NCBI RefSeq assembly: GCF_002878395.1
Contig: NC_061118.1
Location: forward strand, 753,258-817,257
DNA length: 64,000 nucleotides
Direction of reading: 5' to 3'
From: Capsicum annuum
Taxonomy: Eukaryota; Streptophyta; Magnoliopsida; Solanales; Solanaceae
In this document: positions 11,501 to 24,400 of the stretch, in pieces
Layout: each line of letters starts with the position of its first letter
Position numbering within the stretch: the stretch's first letter is position 1
Program-made: the position numbers and the translations under genes
Notes under the pieces: model-generated
Told to the model about the DNA's origin: nothing
The model's input: the letters and a program-made list of their open reading frames with translations, nothing else
Database searches by the model: none

Positions 11501-14500
11501 CGTTTCACCTGTTATACCACCCAAATCGCTCAAAAAACAATAAAGGCCCACTCTATGCCGCTCCCCAACATGCTTGGGGTAGCCTGGTCGATTTTTGGAC
11601 AAAATCACGCCCGACCCCTGAGCCCACCCCAAAAATCGTGAGCTATAGCTCACTGATTTGGCCCGAAAACATTCCGTTTCACTCGTTTGACCACTTAAAC
11701 TGCCTAAAACACCATAAAAGGCCCACACTAGGCCGCTCCCCAGCCTATTTGGGGCAACTTGGTTTAATCACGCCTGTATCTTGTTTGGGGTTGTCTGGTC
11801 TATTTTTAGCCAAAATCACGCTCGACCCCGAGCCCACCCCAAAACTGTGGGATTTAAAGAAACGATTTGACCTGAAAATGGCCCGTTCGCACTATTACTC
11901 CCGTTTGACCACCCAAACATCTTAAAAACCACAAAGGCCAGCACTAGGCCGCTCCCCAGCTTGTTTGGGGTAGCCCAGATGATTTTTGGCCAAAATCACG
12001 CCTGGCCCCAAGGCCCACCCCAAAAATCGCGCTATAGAATACCAATTTGGCCATAAAATGGCCCGTTCGCACCGTTTCGGCCGTTTGACCATCCAAACTG
12101 CCCAAAAAATTACGAAGGCCCACTCTAGGCCGCTCTTCAGCTTGTTTGGGGCAGCCCGGTCGATCTTTTACATATATCATGCCCGGACCCCGGGCCCACC
12201 CCAAAAACCATGGACTATAGCACACCGATTTGGCCCAAAAATGGCTCGTTCGCGCTGTTTTGCCCGTTTGACCACCTAAACCGCCCAACAAACCACAAAA
12301 GCCCACACTGGGATGCTCCCAAACCTATTTGGGGCAGCCCGTACGATTTTTGACAAAAATCACACCCGATTTTGAGGCCCAAAAATGGTCCGTTCGCGTC
12401 GTTTAACCACCAAAACCATCCAAAAAAATACAAACGCTCACACTAGGCCACTCCGCAGCCTGTTTGGGGTAGTCCGGTCGATTTTTGGCCAAAATTATGC
12501 CCATCCCCCGAACTCACCCTAAAAATCATAGGATATAGCGCACCGATTTGGCCCAAAAATGGCCCATTCGCGCTATTTCGCCCGTTTGACCACCCAAACC
12601 GCCTAAAAACAACAAAGGCCAGCACTAGACCGCTCCTCAGCTTGCTTAGGGAAGCTAGATAATTTTTGGCCAAAATTACGGCTGGCCCCAGGGTCCACCC
12701 CAAAAATAGTGGGCTATAGCACACAAAATTGGCCATAGAACAGCCCATTTCGTCCGTTTGACCACCAAACTGCCTAAAAAAATATGAAAGCCCACACTAG
12801 GCCGCTCTCCAGTTTGTTTAGGGAAGCCTGATTGATCTTTAACATAAATCATGCTCGGCCCCCGGCCCACCCCAAAAGCCATGGTTTATCGCCCACCGAT
12901 TTGGCCCAAAAAATGGCCGGTTCTAGCCGTTTCGCCCGTTTGACCACCCAAAAAACCATAAAGGCCCTCACTAGGATGCTCCTTAGTTTGTTTGGTGCAG
13001 TCTGATCAATTTTTGCCAAAATCACTCCCATCCCCTGGGCCCACCCTAAAAATCGTTGTCTATAGCGCACCAATTTGGCCTGAAAATGGCCCGTTCGCAT
13101 CGTTTCTCCCGTTTGACCACCCAAACTGCCCCAAAAACCACAAAGGCCCACACTAGGCCTACCCCAAGTTAGTTTAGGGCGGCCCAACTGATTTTTGGTA
13201 AAAAATCACGCCCGACTCCGGGGTCCATCCTAAAAATCCTGGGCTATAGCACACCGATTTAGCCCAAAAATGGCCCGTTCACTTTATTTCCCCCGTTTAA
13301 CCACCAAACCGCACAAAAAATGACAAAGGCCCATACTAGCCGCTTTGCAGCCTATTTAGGGTAGCTTAGTCGATTTTTGGCAAAAATCACGCCCGGCCCC
13401 CGAGCCCACCCCAAGAACCGTGGGTTATACCACACCAATTTGGCCCAAAAATGTCCCGTTTGCGTTGGTTTGCCCGTTTGACCCCCTAAATTGCCCATAA
13501 AACCACAAAGGCCCACACTAGGCTACTCCTCAGCCTATTTTGGGAAGCCCAATCGTATTTTGGCTAAAATCACGCCCGAATTCTGGGTCCACCCATAAAA
13601 TCATGGATTATTGCACACCAATTTGACTAAAAAATGGCTCGTTCGCACCGTTTCGCCCGTTTGACCACCCAAACTGCCTAAAAACCACAAAGGCATACAC
13701 TAGTCCACTCCCTAGCCAGTTTAAGGTAGCTCGATCGATATTTGGAAAAAATCACACCCGACCCCTAGGCCCACCCCAAAAATTGTGGGCTATAGCACAC
13801 TAATTTTGCCCAAAATGGCCCATTCATGCCGTCTCGGCCGTTTGACCACCCAAACCGCCCAAAAAACAACAAAGGCCCACACTAGGTCGCTCCCCAGCCT
13901 ATTTGGGCCAGCCCGATCAATGTTTGGCCAAAATCATGCCCTGCCCCCGAGCCCACCCCAAAAACAGTGGGCTATAGCACAACTATTTGGCTAAAAATGG
14001 CCCGTTCGCTTAGTTTCGCCCGTTTGACCGCCCAAAGAATCCCAAAGGCCCACACTAGGCCACTCCCCATCCTGTTTGGACCAGCCCGATCGATTTTCAG
14101 CCAAAATCACGCTCTTCCCCCGAGCCCACCTAAAAAATCATAGGTTATAGCACATCGATTTGGCTAAAAAATGGCCCGTTCGCGTAGTTTTGCCCGTTTG
14201 ACCACCCAAACCGCCTAAAAAACCACAATGGCTAGCACTAGGCTGTTCCACACTTTGTTTGGGGTAGGCCGATAGATTTTTGGCCAAAATCACGCCCAAC
14301 CACCGGGTCCACCCCAAAAATCGTGGACTATAGCACATCGATTTGGCCAGAAAATGGCTCGTTTGCGCCGTTTCACCCGTTTCACCCATTTTTCCGCTTA
14401 AAAAACCACAATGGCCATAATAGGCCGTTCCCCAGCCTATTTGGGATGCTCAGTCAATTATTTGCCAAAATCATGCCCGAACCTCGGGCCCACCCTATAA

Positions 14501-14657
14501 ACTGTGGGCTACCGATTTGGCCCGAATATGACCCATTCGAGTCGTTTTTCTTGTTTGACAACCCAAACCACCCAAAAAAAGACAAAGGCCCACACTAGGT
14601 CGCTCCCCAGCCTGTTTGGGGTAGCCCGATCGATAATTGTACAAAATCACGCCCGAG
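8571..14657 (+). repeat. Satellite array, about 180-bp monomer, forward orientation, block 1
   Basis: About 34 tandem monomers. Each carries, in order: CACACCGATTTGGCCC, AATGGCCCGTTCGCGCCGTT, CGTTTGACCACCCAAACC, AAAGGCCCACACTAGGCC, CTCCCCAGCCTGTTTGGGGC, GATTTTTGGCCAAAATCACG, and CCACCCCAAAAATCGTGGGC. Successive CGATTTGG motifs lie at about 9136, 9311, 9493, 9674 and 9855, so the period is 175-184 bp. Neighbouring monomers differ at many positions and some carry deletions (for example near 11760-11800 and 14020-14040). Open frames through the array are by-products of the repeat and vary between copies. No transposon protein is encoded. Confidence 0.95.
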
Positions 14658-16665
14658 TGTTGCGACTCAAATTCACTTGCAAGTGCATGCGATTGTACAA
14701 GTAATATAGTGACTTAGAAAGTTAGATATCGTTCCCACGAGGACTAAGCAACTAGAAATTTACCCAACTTTTAGTTTTAGACAACGAGGTATTAAGTGTT
14801 TTAAATTATCAAGATGATTGTGAATTTAAGAATATGAATGTAAATTAATAAATAAGAAATAAAGGTTTATGACTAGAGCAAAGCAAGCAACAGTTGTAAG
14901 CAGTAATGATGAGAATTCCAGGGTTGAGGATTTTCGAACAATCATACAAATCTCCATTCTTATAGCATTCTGATTGGTTATTAGGTTGTTGATTACAAGG
15001 TTTATGCTATAGTTTTGGTCTCCCAACCTCAAATCTTGTATCTATGGAATATTGCAGCTACAACTCCCTCAGAGATACAACAATTCTTCTAGATTCATAA
15101 AGTTATCTTCTTGCAATTGAACCAAACAAGACTTCTAGGTATATCCCTATCCTAGATGCTAATTCAAATCCCTTATTTCATAAAAGAATAAGAACCTTGC
15201 TCCTTAATTTCTTCGTTCTATCCTATGATTCGCCTCCCAGATTCACATAGAATTATAGATTTATTCTAATGGTGGCCACTAGGGGTGGGCGTGGTATGGT
15301 ATATGCCGAATACCATACCAAAAATTTTTATACAGCGGTATGGATGTTATGGTATTTGGTAGGAGTTTTGAATTATTTTGGTATTTGGTATGGTATTTGA
15401 TATTTATGCAATAAATACCAAAATACCATATACCGCACTGAAGTTTTTTAATAATATATAAAACCCATATATATATTATATTTAAGATTATTAAATATAT
15501 TATTTTATCATCCATTAGCCAATTGAATATAAAAGTTATTTTTATTCAGAAATAAATTTTTTGGGAAGCTTATTATTTAGGAGTACTATGCTTAAGTTTA
15601 GGTGATGTTGTTTAGAGTTTGCATCTTGGACTATTCAATCATGTTTGAAATGTTCTCTTTGTGTAATTGATTAACAAAGATAGTTGTTAGTATGACATGA
15701 TTGAGACATTTTTAAAGTTTAAAGTTGTAGTTTTCTTATATGAATATATGTAAGTCAAAATCAAATAAAGTATGGTTATCGAATTACCATACAGTAAAAT
15801 ACCGAAATAGAATTTTAAAATATTGAACCATACCAAACTAATTTGGTATGGTAATGGTATTGTTCTTTTAGATACCGAAAATCAAATTTACCATACCGAA
15901 GTTTAAAATACCGTACCATGTCCACCCCTAGTGGCCACTTATCAAAATAGTAAGCTCAAGAAATTCATAATAACCCAGATGATAATTCAAAAAGAAACTA
16001 CTATAAAAAATATCAAAGAGTAATCATGTTCTTGACCTCAACCCCAGAACAAGGGTATTTAGCCACTCATGTTTGAATTCAACATAAAAAAAATAAGCAA
16101 TTAATCATACCAAGAATTAATCTTGAAGTTATTAAGTTTAAAAGAAATTCTAAAAACCCTAAAAGAGAGAAATTTGTTTTTTTCACCTCTACTATGCTTT
16201 CCAAAGTGTCCCCAGTTGTAGTGATTTTTTCCTTTTATAGATGGGCTGGAACCGCTTTTTACTTCCATCACATCGTGACATCCTCCTCATCACTATTGCC
16301 ATCGCGACGCAGAGCAATCTCGATGCAATTATATTTTTTACTTCTACCTCAACGCGGTAGGCTTCAAAACACGAGCATTGGTGATTATCATGTAACCGCG
16401 ATGCGGTGGCTTCCTGAAATGGAATCCTGGAGCTTTTCTCTTCCTTATTTTCTTCCCAAACCATATTCCTATGCCTATATTGTGCCTCTCGTTGTCATAC
16501 CTCCTTAATGCGTTCAATCACAGTAGATTTCATCAAAATTAAATCCTGCACACACTAATCATGTCAATTAGATATGAAACGCAATTAAAGCTCACATAAT
16601 ATAAAAATGGCATAATTTAACTCTCAGAACAAGTCATAATATGGGTGAATATTGGTGGTTGGACA
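14658..16665 (-). mobile_element. Probable solo LTR or LTR-like retroelement remnant in the satellite
   Basis: Unrelated sequence interrupts the satellite. It starts TGTTGCGACTC at 14658 and ends GGTTGGACA at 16665, so on the minus strand it begins TGTCCAACC and ends CAACA, the TG...CA form of an LTR. No gag or pol reading frame is present. Without the nested hAT element it is about 1.35 kb, a plausible LTR length. A clean 5-bp target duplication was not found: CCCGAG on the left and CCCAAG on the right are similar but not adjacent to the chosen right end. The call is therefore tentative. Confidence 0.5.
15280..15930. mobile_element. hAT-type MITE, 651 bp, nested in the LTR-like insertion
   Basis: The element begins TAGGGGTGGGCGTGGTATGG and ends CCATGTCCACCCCTA, giving imperfect terminal inverted repeats. 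It is flanked by identical 8-bp copies GTGGCCAC at 15272-15279 and 15931-15938. An 8-bp target duplication and TAGGG-type ends are hallmarks of hAT elements. The interior is AT-rich, repeats GGTATTTGGTATGG-like words and encodes no transposase. Confidence 0.9.
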
Positions 16666-18397
16666 TATAAATACGCCCAAGATCACCGGGCCCCACGCCC
16701 ACCCCAAAAACTATTGGCCATAGCACACAGATTTGGCCCAAAAATGGCCCGTTCGCGCTGTTTTGCCCATTTGACCACCCAAACCGCCTAAAAACCACAA
16801 AGGCCCACACTAAGCCACTTCTCTGCTTATTTGGGGCAGCTCGATCAATTTTTAACCAAAATCATTCCCGACCCCTAGGCCCACCCCCAAAACCATGGGC
16901 AATAGCACACCGATTTGGCTCAAAAATAGCCCGTTCGTGCTGTTTCGCCCGTTTGACAATCCAAATTTCCAAAAAATGACAAAGGCCCACACTAGGCTAC
17001 TCTCCAGCTCGTTTGGGAAAGCCTGATTGATTTTTGGCCTAAATCACGCCCGGCCTCGAGCCCATCCCAGAAGCCATGGGCTAGAGCACATCGATTTGGC
17101 CCGAAAATGGTTCACTCGCGTCATTTTGCCTATTTGATCACCCAAATCGGCCAAAAAAACACAAAGGCCTACATTAGGCAGCTCCCCAGCCTTTTTAGGG
17201 TAGACCGATTGATATTTTTCCAAAATCACGCCCGACCCCCGGGTCAACCCCAAAAATCATAGGGTTTAGCGCATCGATTTGGCCCAAAAATGGCCTGTTC
17301 ACGCTGTTTCACCTATTTGACCACCCAAACCTCCCAAAATACTAAAAAGTCCATACTAGGACACACCCCAACCTCTTTGGGGAAGTTCGGTCAATTTTTG
17401 GCCAAAATCAAGCCCGACCCCTAGGCCCAACTAAAAAATTATAGGCTAGAGAACACTGATTTGGCCTGAAAAGGGCCCGTTCACGTCATTTCGCCCGTTT
17501 GACTAGTCAAACCACCCAAAAAAACACAAAGGCCCATACTAGGTTGCTTCCCAGCCTGTTTGGGGCAGCCTAGTCAATTTTTGGAAAAAATAATGCCTGG
17601 CCCCTGGCCCTACCCCAAAAACCATGGGCTAAACACCAATTTGGCCAAAAAATGGTTTGTTTGCGTCGTTTCGCCCATTTGACCACCCAAACCACCTAAA
17701 AAAAACATAAAGGCCCACACTAGGCTGCTCTCCAGCCTGTTTGGGGAAGCTTGGTTGAATTTTAGCACAAATCACTCCCGACCCCTGGATACACCCCAAA
17801 AATCGTAGGCTATAACATACTGATTTGGCTTGAAAATGGCCCGTTTGAGCCATTTCGCAGGTTTGACCACCTAAACCACTCAAAAAATCATTAAGTCCCA
17901 CACTAAATCGCTCCCCAACCTGTTTGGGGCAGCCCAGCTGAATTTAAGCCAAAATCATGCCCGACCCCAGGGTCACCCAAAAAAATGTAGGCTATAAAAC
18001 ATCGATTTGTCTCAAAAATGGCTCATTCGCGCCATTTTGTCTGTTTGACCACTGAAACAACCCAAAAACCCATATTTGGCGACTACCCATCCTGTTTAGG
18101 GCAGCCCGATCAATTTTTGGCCAAAATAATGCATGAACCCTGGGTCCACCCCAAAAACTGTGGGCTATATCACACCGATTTTTCCCCAAAATAGAACGTT
18201 GGTGCCGTTTTGCCCGTTTGACCACCCAAATTGCACGAAAAAACATTAAGGCCTACACTAGGCCACTCCCAGCCTGTTTGGTAAAACCCAGACAATTTTT
18301 AACCAAAATCACGCTCGGGCCCCCAGCCCACCCCAAAACTGTAGGCTATAGCACATCGATTTGGACTAAAAATAGCCCGTTCGCGTGATTTGTGAAC
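16666..18397 (+). repeat. Satellite array, forward orientation, block 2
   Basis: About 10 monomers of the same satellite continue after the LTR-like insertion in the same orientation, with the same motif order. The block ends inside a monomer, just after the CCCGTTCGCG motif, where orientation flips. Confidence 0.93.
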
Positions 18398-18460
18398 AAG
18401 CCATTATTGGGACTAATCGATGTGTTATAACCCATGGTTTTTAGGGTGGGCCCGGGGGTC
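18340..18460. repeat. Head-to-head junction of the satellite
   Basis: Left of about 18397 the monomer reads CATCGATTTGGACTAAAAAT then AGCCCGTTCGCG. To the right the inverted counterparts follow at once: GAACAAGCCATTATTGGGAC, then TAATCGATGTGTTATAACCC. The arms form a quasi-palindrome with a spacer of only a few bases (about TGATTT), with no other DNA between the orientations. Confidence 0.9.
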
Positions 18461-21400
18461 GGGCGTGTTTTTTCCAAAAATGGAATGGGCTGCCCCAAAC
18501 AAGCTGAGAAGCAGCCTAGTGTGGGACTTTATGGTTTTTTGGCCTGCTTGGATGGTCAAATAGGCAAAACAGCTCGAACGAGCCATTTTGGGGCTAAATC
18601 GGTGTGCTATAGCCCACAATTTTTGTGGTGGGCCCATGGGACGGGCGTGATTTATGCAAAAAATTAACTTGGCTTCCCCAAAAAAACTGGGGACTGGCCT
18701 AGTGTGGGACTTTGTGGTTTTTTGGACGGCTTAAGTGGTAAAACGGGCAAATCGGCTTGAACGGGCCATTTTCAAGCCAAATCGGTGTGCTATAGCCTAC
18801 AATTTTTAGGGTGGACTCAGGGGCCGAGCGTGATTTATGCGAAAAATTGGCTGAGCTGCCCCAAACAGGATGAGGAGCGGCCTTGTGTAGGCCTTTATGG
18901 TTTTTTAGGCGATTTGGGTGGTCAAATGGGCAAAACGATGCGAACGGACCATATTTTGGCCAAATCGTTATGCTATAGCCCACGATTATTGGGGTGGACC
19001 TTGGGGTTAGTTGTTATTTTAGCCAAAAGTCAATCGAGCTATCCCAAACAGGCTGGGGAGCAGCCTAGTTTGGGCCTTTGTGGTTTTTGGGTGGTTTGGG
19101 TTGTCAAACAATTGAAACAACGGGAATGGGCCTTTTTAGGGACAAATTGGTGTGTTATAGCCTATGGTTTTTGAGTTGGACTTGGTGGTCGGGCTTGATT
19201 CTGGCCAAACCAGCTTAGAAGTGACCTAGCGTGGGCCTTTATCGTTTTTGGGAGGTTTGGGTGGTCAATTGGGCAAAATGGCACAAACTGGCCATTTTTA
19301 GGCTAAATTGGTGTGCTATAGCCCGTGATTTTTGGGGTGGGGCTGGTTTTCGAGCGTGATTTTAGCTAAATATCAATCAGACTGCCCTAAACAGGCTAGG
19401 AAGCGGCCTAGTGTAGGCCTTTATGGTTTTTTTGGGCTGTTTGGGTGGTCAAATGAGGGAAACGATTTGAATGGGTTATATTCGTGCCAAATCGGTGTGT
19501 TATTTCCCATGGTTTTTAGGGTGGACCCAAGGTTCGGGCATGATATTGGCCAAAAATTGACTAAGCTTGCCCAAATATGCTGGGGAGCGGCCAATTGTTG
19601 ACCTTTGTGGTTTTTTGGGTGGTTTGCGTGGTCAAACGGGTAAAACGATGCGAATAGGCTATTTTCAAGCCAAATCGGTGTTCTATGCCCTCAATTTTTA
19701 GGATAGCCGGGCATGATTTTGGCCAAAAATAAATCAGACTGCCACAAACAAACTGGGGAGCTGCCTAGTGTGGGCCTTTGTGGTTTATTGGGCGGTTTGG
19801 GTGGTCAAATAAGCGAAATGATGCGATAAGGCCATTTTTAGGCCAAATCAGTGTGTTATAGCTCCTGTTTTTTGTGGTAGGCCCGAGGGCCGGGCATTTT
19901 TTGGCCAAAAATCGATGGGCTGGCCCAAACAGGCTTAGAGCGGCCTAGTGTAGGCCTATGTTTTTTTGGGCGGTTTAGTGCTCAAACAGGCAAAACGACG
20001 CGAACGGACCATTTTTGGTCTAAATCGGTGTGCTATAGCCCATAGTTTTTGTGGTGGGCCCGTGGGTCAGGCATGATTTTGGGCAAAAATTAATCGATCT
20101 GCCCCAAACAGGCTGAGGAGCATCCTATGTAGGTATTTATAGTTTTTTTGCTGTTTGGGTAGTCAAACGGGTGAAACAGCGCAAACGGACCATTTCTGGA
20201 CAAAATCGGTTGTGGGCTCAGGGGTGAGGCATTATTTTTGCCAAAAATTGATCGGGCTACCCTAAATAGGAGTGGGAGCATCCTAGTATGGGCCTTTGTG
20301 GGTTTTTGGGTGGTTTGGGTTGTCAAACGGGCGAAACAGCGTGAACGAGCTATTTTCGGGCCAAATCGATGTGCTATAGCCTACGGTTTTTAGGTGAGCC
20401 TTGGGACGGGGCTTGATTTTGGCCAAAAATTGATCGGGTTGCCCCAAAGTATCTGGGGAGAGGCCTAATATGGGCCTTTGTGGTTTTCTGGGAGGTTTGG
20501 GTGGTCAAATAGGCTAAACGGCTCAATTGGTCATTTTTGGGCCAAATCCGTGTGCTATAGGCCACGGTTTTGGGGGTGGGCCCATGGCCCAGGTATGATT
20601 TTTTCCATCTACAATTGAACTGACCCAAACAGGCTGGGGAGCAGCCTAGTGTGGGCCTTTGTAATTTTTTGGGTGGTTTGCGTGGTCAAACGGGTAAAAC
20701 GATGCAAATAGGCTATTTTCAAGCCAAATCGGTGTTCCATTCCCCCAATTTTAAGGATGGGCCGGGCATAATTTGGCCAAAAATAAATCAGACTTCCTCA
20801 AACAAACTGGGGAGCGGCCTAGTGTGGGCCTTTGTGGTTTATTGGGCGGTTTTGGTGGTCAAATAAGCAAAACGGTGCGAAAGGGCCATTTTTAGGACAA
20901 ATCAGTGTGCTATAGCTCCCTATTTTTGTGGTAGGCCCGAGGGCCGGGCATTTTTTGGCCAAAAATCGATGGGCTATCCCAAATAGGCTTAGAGCGGCCT
21001 AGTGTAGGCCTATGTTTTTTGGGCGGTTTAGTGGTCAAAAAGGCAAAACGACGCGAACGGGCCATTTTTGGTCTAAATCGGTGTGCTATAGCCCATAGTT
21101 TTTGTGGTGGGCCCGTGGGTCAGGCATGATTTTGGGCAAAAATTAACCGATCTGCCCCAAACAGTCTGGGGAGCGGCCTAGTGTAGGCCTTTGTGGTATT
21201 TTAGGCAGTTTGGGTGGTCAAACGGGAGAAAAGGCAAGAACGAGCCATTTTCGAGCCAAATCGGTATGCTATAACCCATGGTTTTAAGGGTGGGCCCAGG
21301 GCCCGGGTGTGATTTCAGCTAAAAATCGATCAAGCTGCCCAAAATAAGTTGGTGAGCGGCCTAGTGTAGGCCTTTCTATTTTTTTGGGCAGTTTGGGTGG

Positions 21401-24400
21401 TCAAACGGGTGATACAGCTCGAATGAGCCATTTTTGGGCCAAATCAGTGTGCTATAGCTCACGATTTTTAGGGTGGACTTGAGGTTCGATCGTGATTTAT
21501 GAAACAAATTGACATGGCTGCCCAAACCAGCTGAGGAGAGCCCTAGTGTGGGCCATTATAGTTTTTTAGGCGGTTTAGGTAGTCAAAAGGGCGAAATGGC
21601 ACGAACGGGCCATTTTCGAGCCTAATTGGTGTGCTATAGCCTACAGTTGTCGAGGTAGTCCCCGGGGCCACACGTGGTTTTGGCCAAAAATCAACCCGGC
21701 AGCCCCAAATATGCTGGAAAGTGGCTAAGTGTGGGCCTTTGTAGATTTTTTGGAGGTTTGGGTGGTCAAACGGGTGAAACACCGCGAACGGGCCATATCG
21801 TTGTGCTTTAGCCAACGGTTTCTAGGGTGGGCCCCAGGGTCGGGCGTGATTTTAACAAAAATCAATCGAGCTACCCCCAAAGAGGCTGGGGAGCAGCCTA
21901 GTGTGAGCCTTCGTAGTTTTTTAGGCGGTTTGGGTGGTCAAACAGGAGAAACGATGTGAACGGGCCATTTTTGGGCTAAATAGGTGTGTTATAGCCCACG
22001 ATTTTTGGGGTGAGCTCAGTGGGCCGGGAGTGATTTTGGCCAAAATCGACCGGGCTATCCCAAACAGGCTGTGGAGCGGCCTAGTGTGGGCCTTTGTGGT
22101 TTTTTTGGCGGTTTGGGTTGTCAAACGGGCAAAACGGGGCGGACGTACCATTTTTTAGTCAAATCAGTGTGTTATAGCCCACGATTATTGGGGTGGGCCC
22201 TGCAGTCGGGGGTTATTTTTGCCAAAAATCGACTGGGCTGCCCTTAATCTGCTGGTGAGAAGCCTAGTATGGGCCTTTGTATTTTTTTGGACAGTTTGGG
22301 GGGTCAAACGGGAGAGACGATGGGAACGGGCCATATTCGGGATAAATCGGTGTGCTATAGCCCATAGTTTTTAGAGTAGGCCCGAGGTCCGAGCATGATT
22401 TTGGCCAAAATTCGACCGAGGGTCCCCAAACATATTGGGGAGCAGCCTAATATAGGCCTTTGTGGTTTTTTAGGTGGTCAAACGGGTGAAACGACACGAA
22501 CATATCATTTTGGGGCCAAATCAGTGTGCTATAGCCTATGGTTTTTGGGGTATGCCCGATGGTTGAATGTGATTTATTCTAAAAATAGATCGGGCTACCC
22601 AAGTAGGCTGGGGAGCGGCCTAGTGTGGGCCTTTATGGTTTTTTGGGTGGTCAAACGGGCGAAATGACACGAATGGGCTGTTTTTGGGCCAAATCGGTGT
22701 GCTATAGCGCAGGATTATTTTGTGGGCCTAGGGGCAGGGCTTGATTTTTGCCCAAAATCGACCGGACTGCCCCAAAGAGGCTGGGGAGCAGCCTAGTATG
22801 GGTCTTTATGGTTTTTTGGGCAGTTTGGGTGACCAAATCGGTGTGCTATAACCCACAGTTTTTGGGGTGTACCCGGGGGTCGAGTGTGATTTATGCCAGA
22901 AATTGAATGAGCTGCCCCAAACAGGCTAAGGAGCATCCTATGTAGGCATTTATAGTTTTTTTACTGTTTGGGTAGTCAAATGGGTGAAACAGCGCAAACG
23001 GACCATTTCTGGGCAAAATCGATGTGCTATAGCCCACCGTTTTTATGGTAGGCTCCGGGGTGAGGCATTATTTTTGTCAAAAATTGATCGGGCTACCCTA
23101 AATAGGAGTGGGAGCATTCTAGTATGGGCCTTTGTGGGTTTTTGGGTGGTTTGGATTGTGAAACAGGCGAAACGGTGTGAACGAGCTATTTTCGGGCAAA
23201 TCGATATGCTATAGCTTACGGTTTTTAGGTGAGCCTTGGGGCGGGGCTTGATTTTGGCCAAAAATCGATCGGGTTGCCCTAAAGTATCTGGGGAGGGGCC
23301 TAGTGTAGGCCTTTGTGGTTTTCTGGGAGGTTTGGGTGGTCAAATGGGCTAAACGGCTCAAATGGGCCATTTTTGGGCCAAATTCGTGTTTATAGGCTAC
23401 GGTTTTGTGGATGATTTTTTCCAAATACGATTGAACTGACCCAAACAGGCTGGGGAACAGCCTAGTGTAGGCCTTTGTGGTTTTTTAGGCAGTTAGGGTA
23501 GTCAAACGGGCGAAACGGCGCAAACGGGCCATTTTCGAGCCAAATCGGTGTTCTATGCCCACATTTTTTGGGGTGGTCCCAAGGTCCTGGCGTGATTTTT
23601 GCCAAAAATCGATCGAGCTTCCCCAAACAGGCTGAGGAGCGGCCTAGTGTAGGCCCTAGTGGTTTTTAAGGTGGTTTTGGTGGTCAAACGGGCGAAATGG
23701 AACGAATGGGACATTTTAGAGCTAAATCGGTGTGATATAGTCCATGGTTTTTGGGGTGGGCTCGAGGTTCGGGCGTGATTTTGGCAAATAATTGACCGAC
23801 TTCCGCCAAACAAGCTAAGGAGCAACCTATTATGGGCCTTTGTGGTTTTTTGGGCGGTATGGTGGTCAAACGGGTGGATTGCGAATGGGCCATTTTTGGC
23901 CAAATTATTGTGCTATAGCCCATAATTTTTTTGGTGGGCCAGGGGGTCGGGCTTGATTTTTACCGAAAATCAACTGGGCTACCTAAAGAGGCTGGGGAGC
24001 GGCCTAGTGTGGGCATTTGTAGTTTTCTGGGAGGTTTGGGTGGTCAAATTGGCAAAACGGCGTGAATGGGCCATTTTTTAGCCAAATAGGTGTGCTATAG
24101 CCCACGGTTTTTGGGGTGGGCTAGAGGGTCGGGCGTGATTTTTGCCCAAAATTAATCGGGCTGCCCCAAACAGGTTGCGGAGAAGCCTAGTGTGGGCCTT
24201 TGTAGTTTTTTGGGTTGTTTGGGTTTTCAAATAGGAAAAACGACATAAACAGGCAATTTTCATCGATGTGATATAGCCCTCAATTTTATGGTTGAACCCC
24301 AGAACCGGGCATGATTTCTGCCGAAACCGATTAAAGCTGCCTCAAACAGGATGGGGAGCAGCCTAGTGTGGGCCTCTGTGGTTTTTTGCTGTTTGGGTGG

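Noticed and set aside
8545..14598. Many ORFs of 60-156 codons on both strands across the forward satellite blocks, with recurrent MARSHRFARLTTQT-like words
   Set aside because: They are the satellite read in different frames. Starts and stops shift from monomer to monomer, there is no shared start context, and the same words appear in three frames.
16192..16508. ORFs on both strands in the LTR-like insertion
   Set aside because: No domain, no conserved neighbour and opposite-strand overlap. It is more likely LTR leader sequence.
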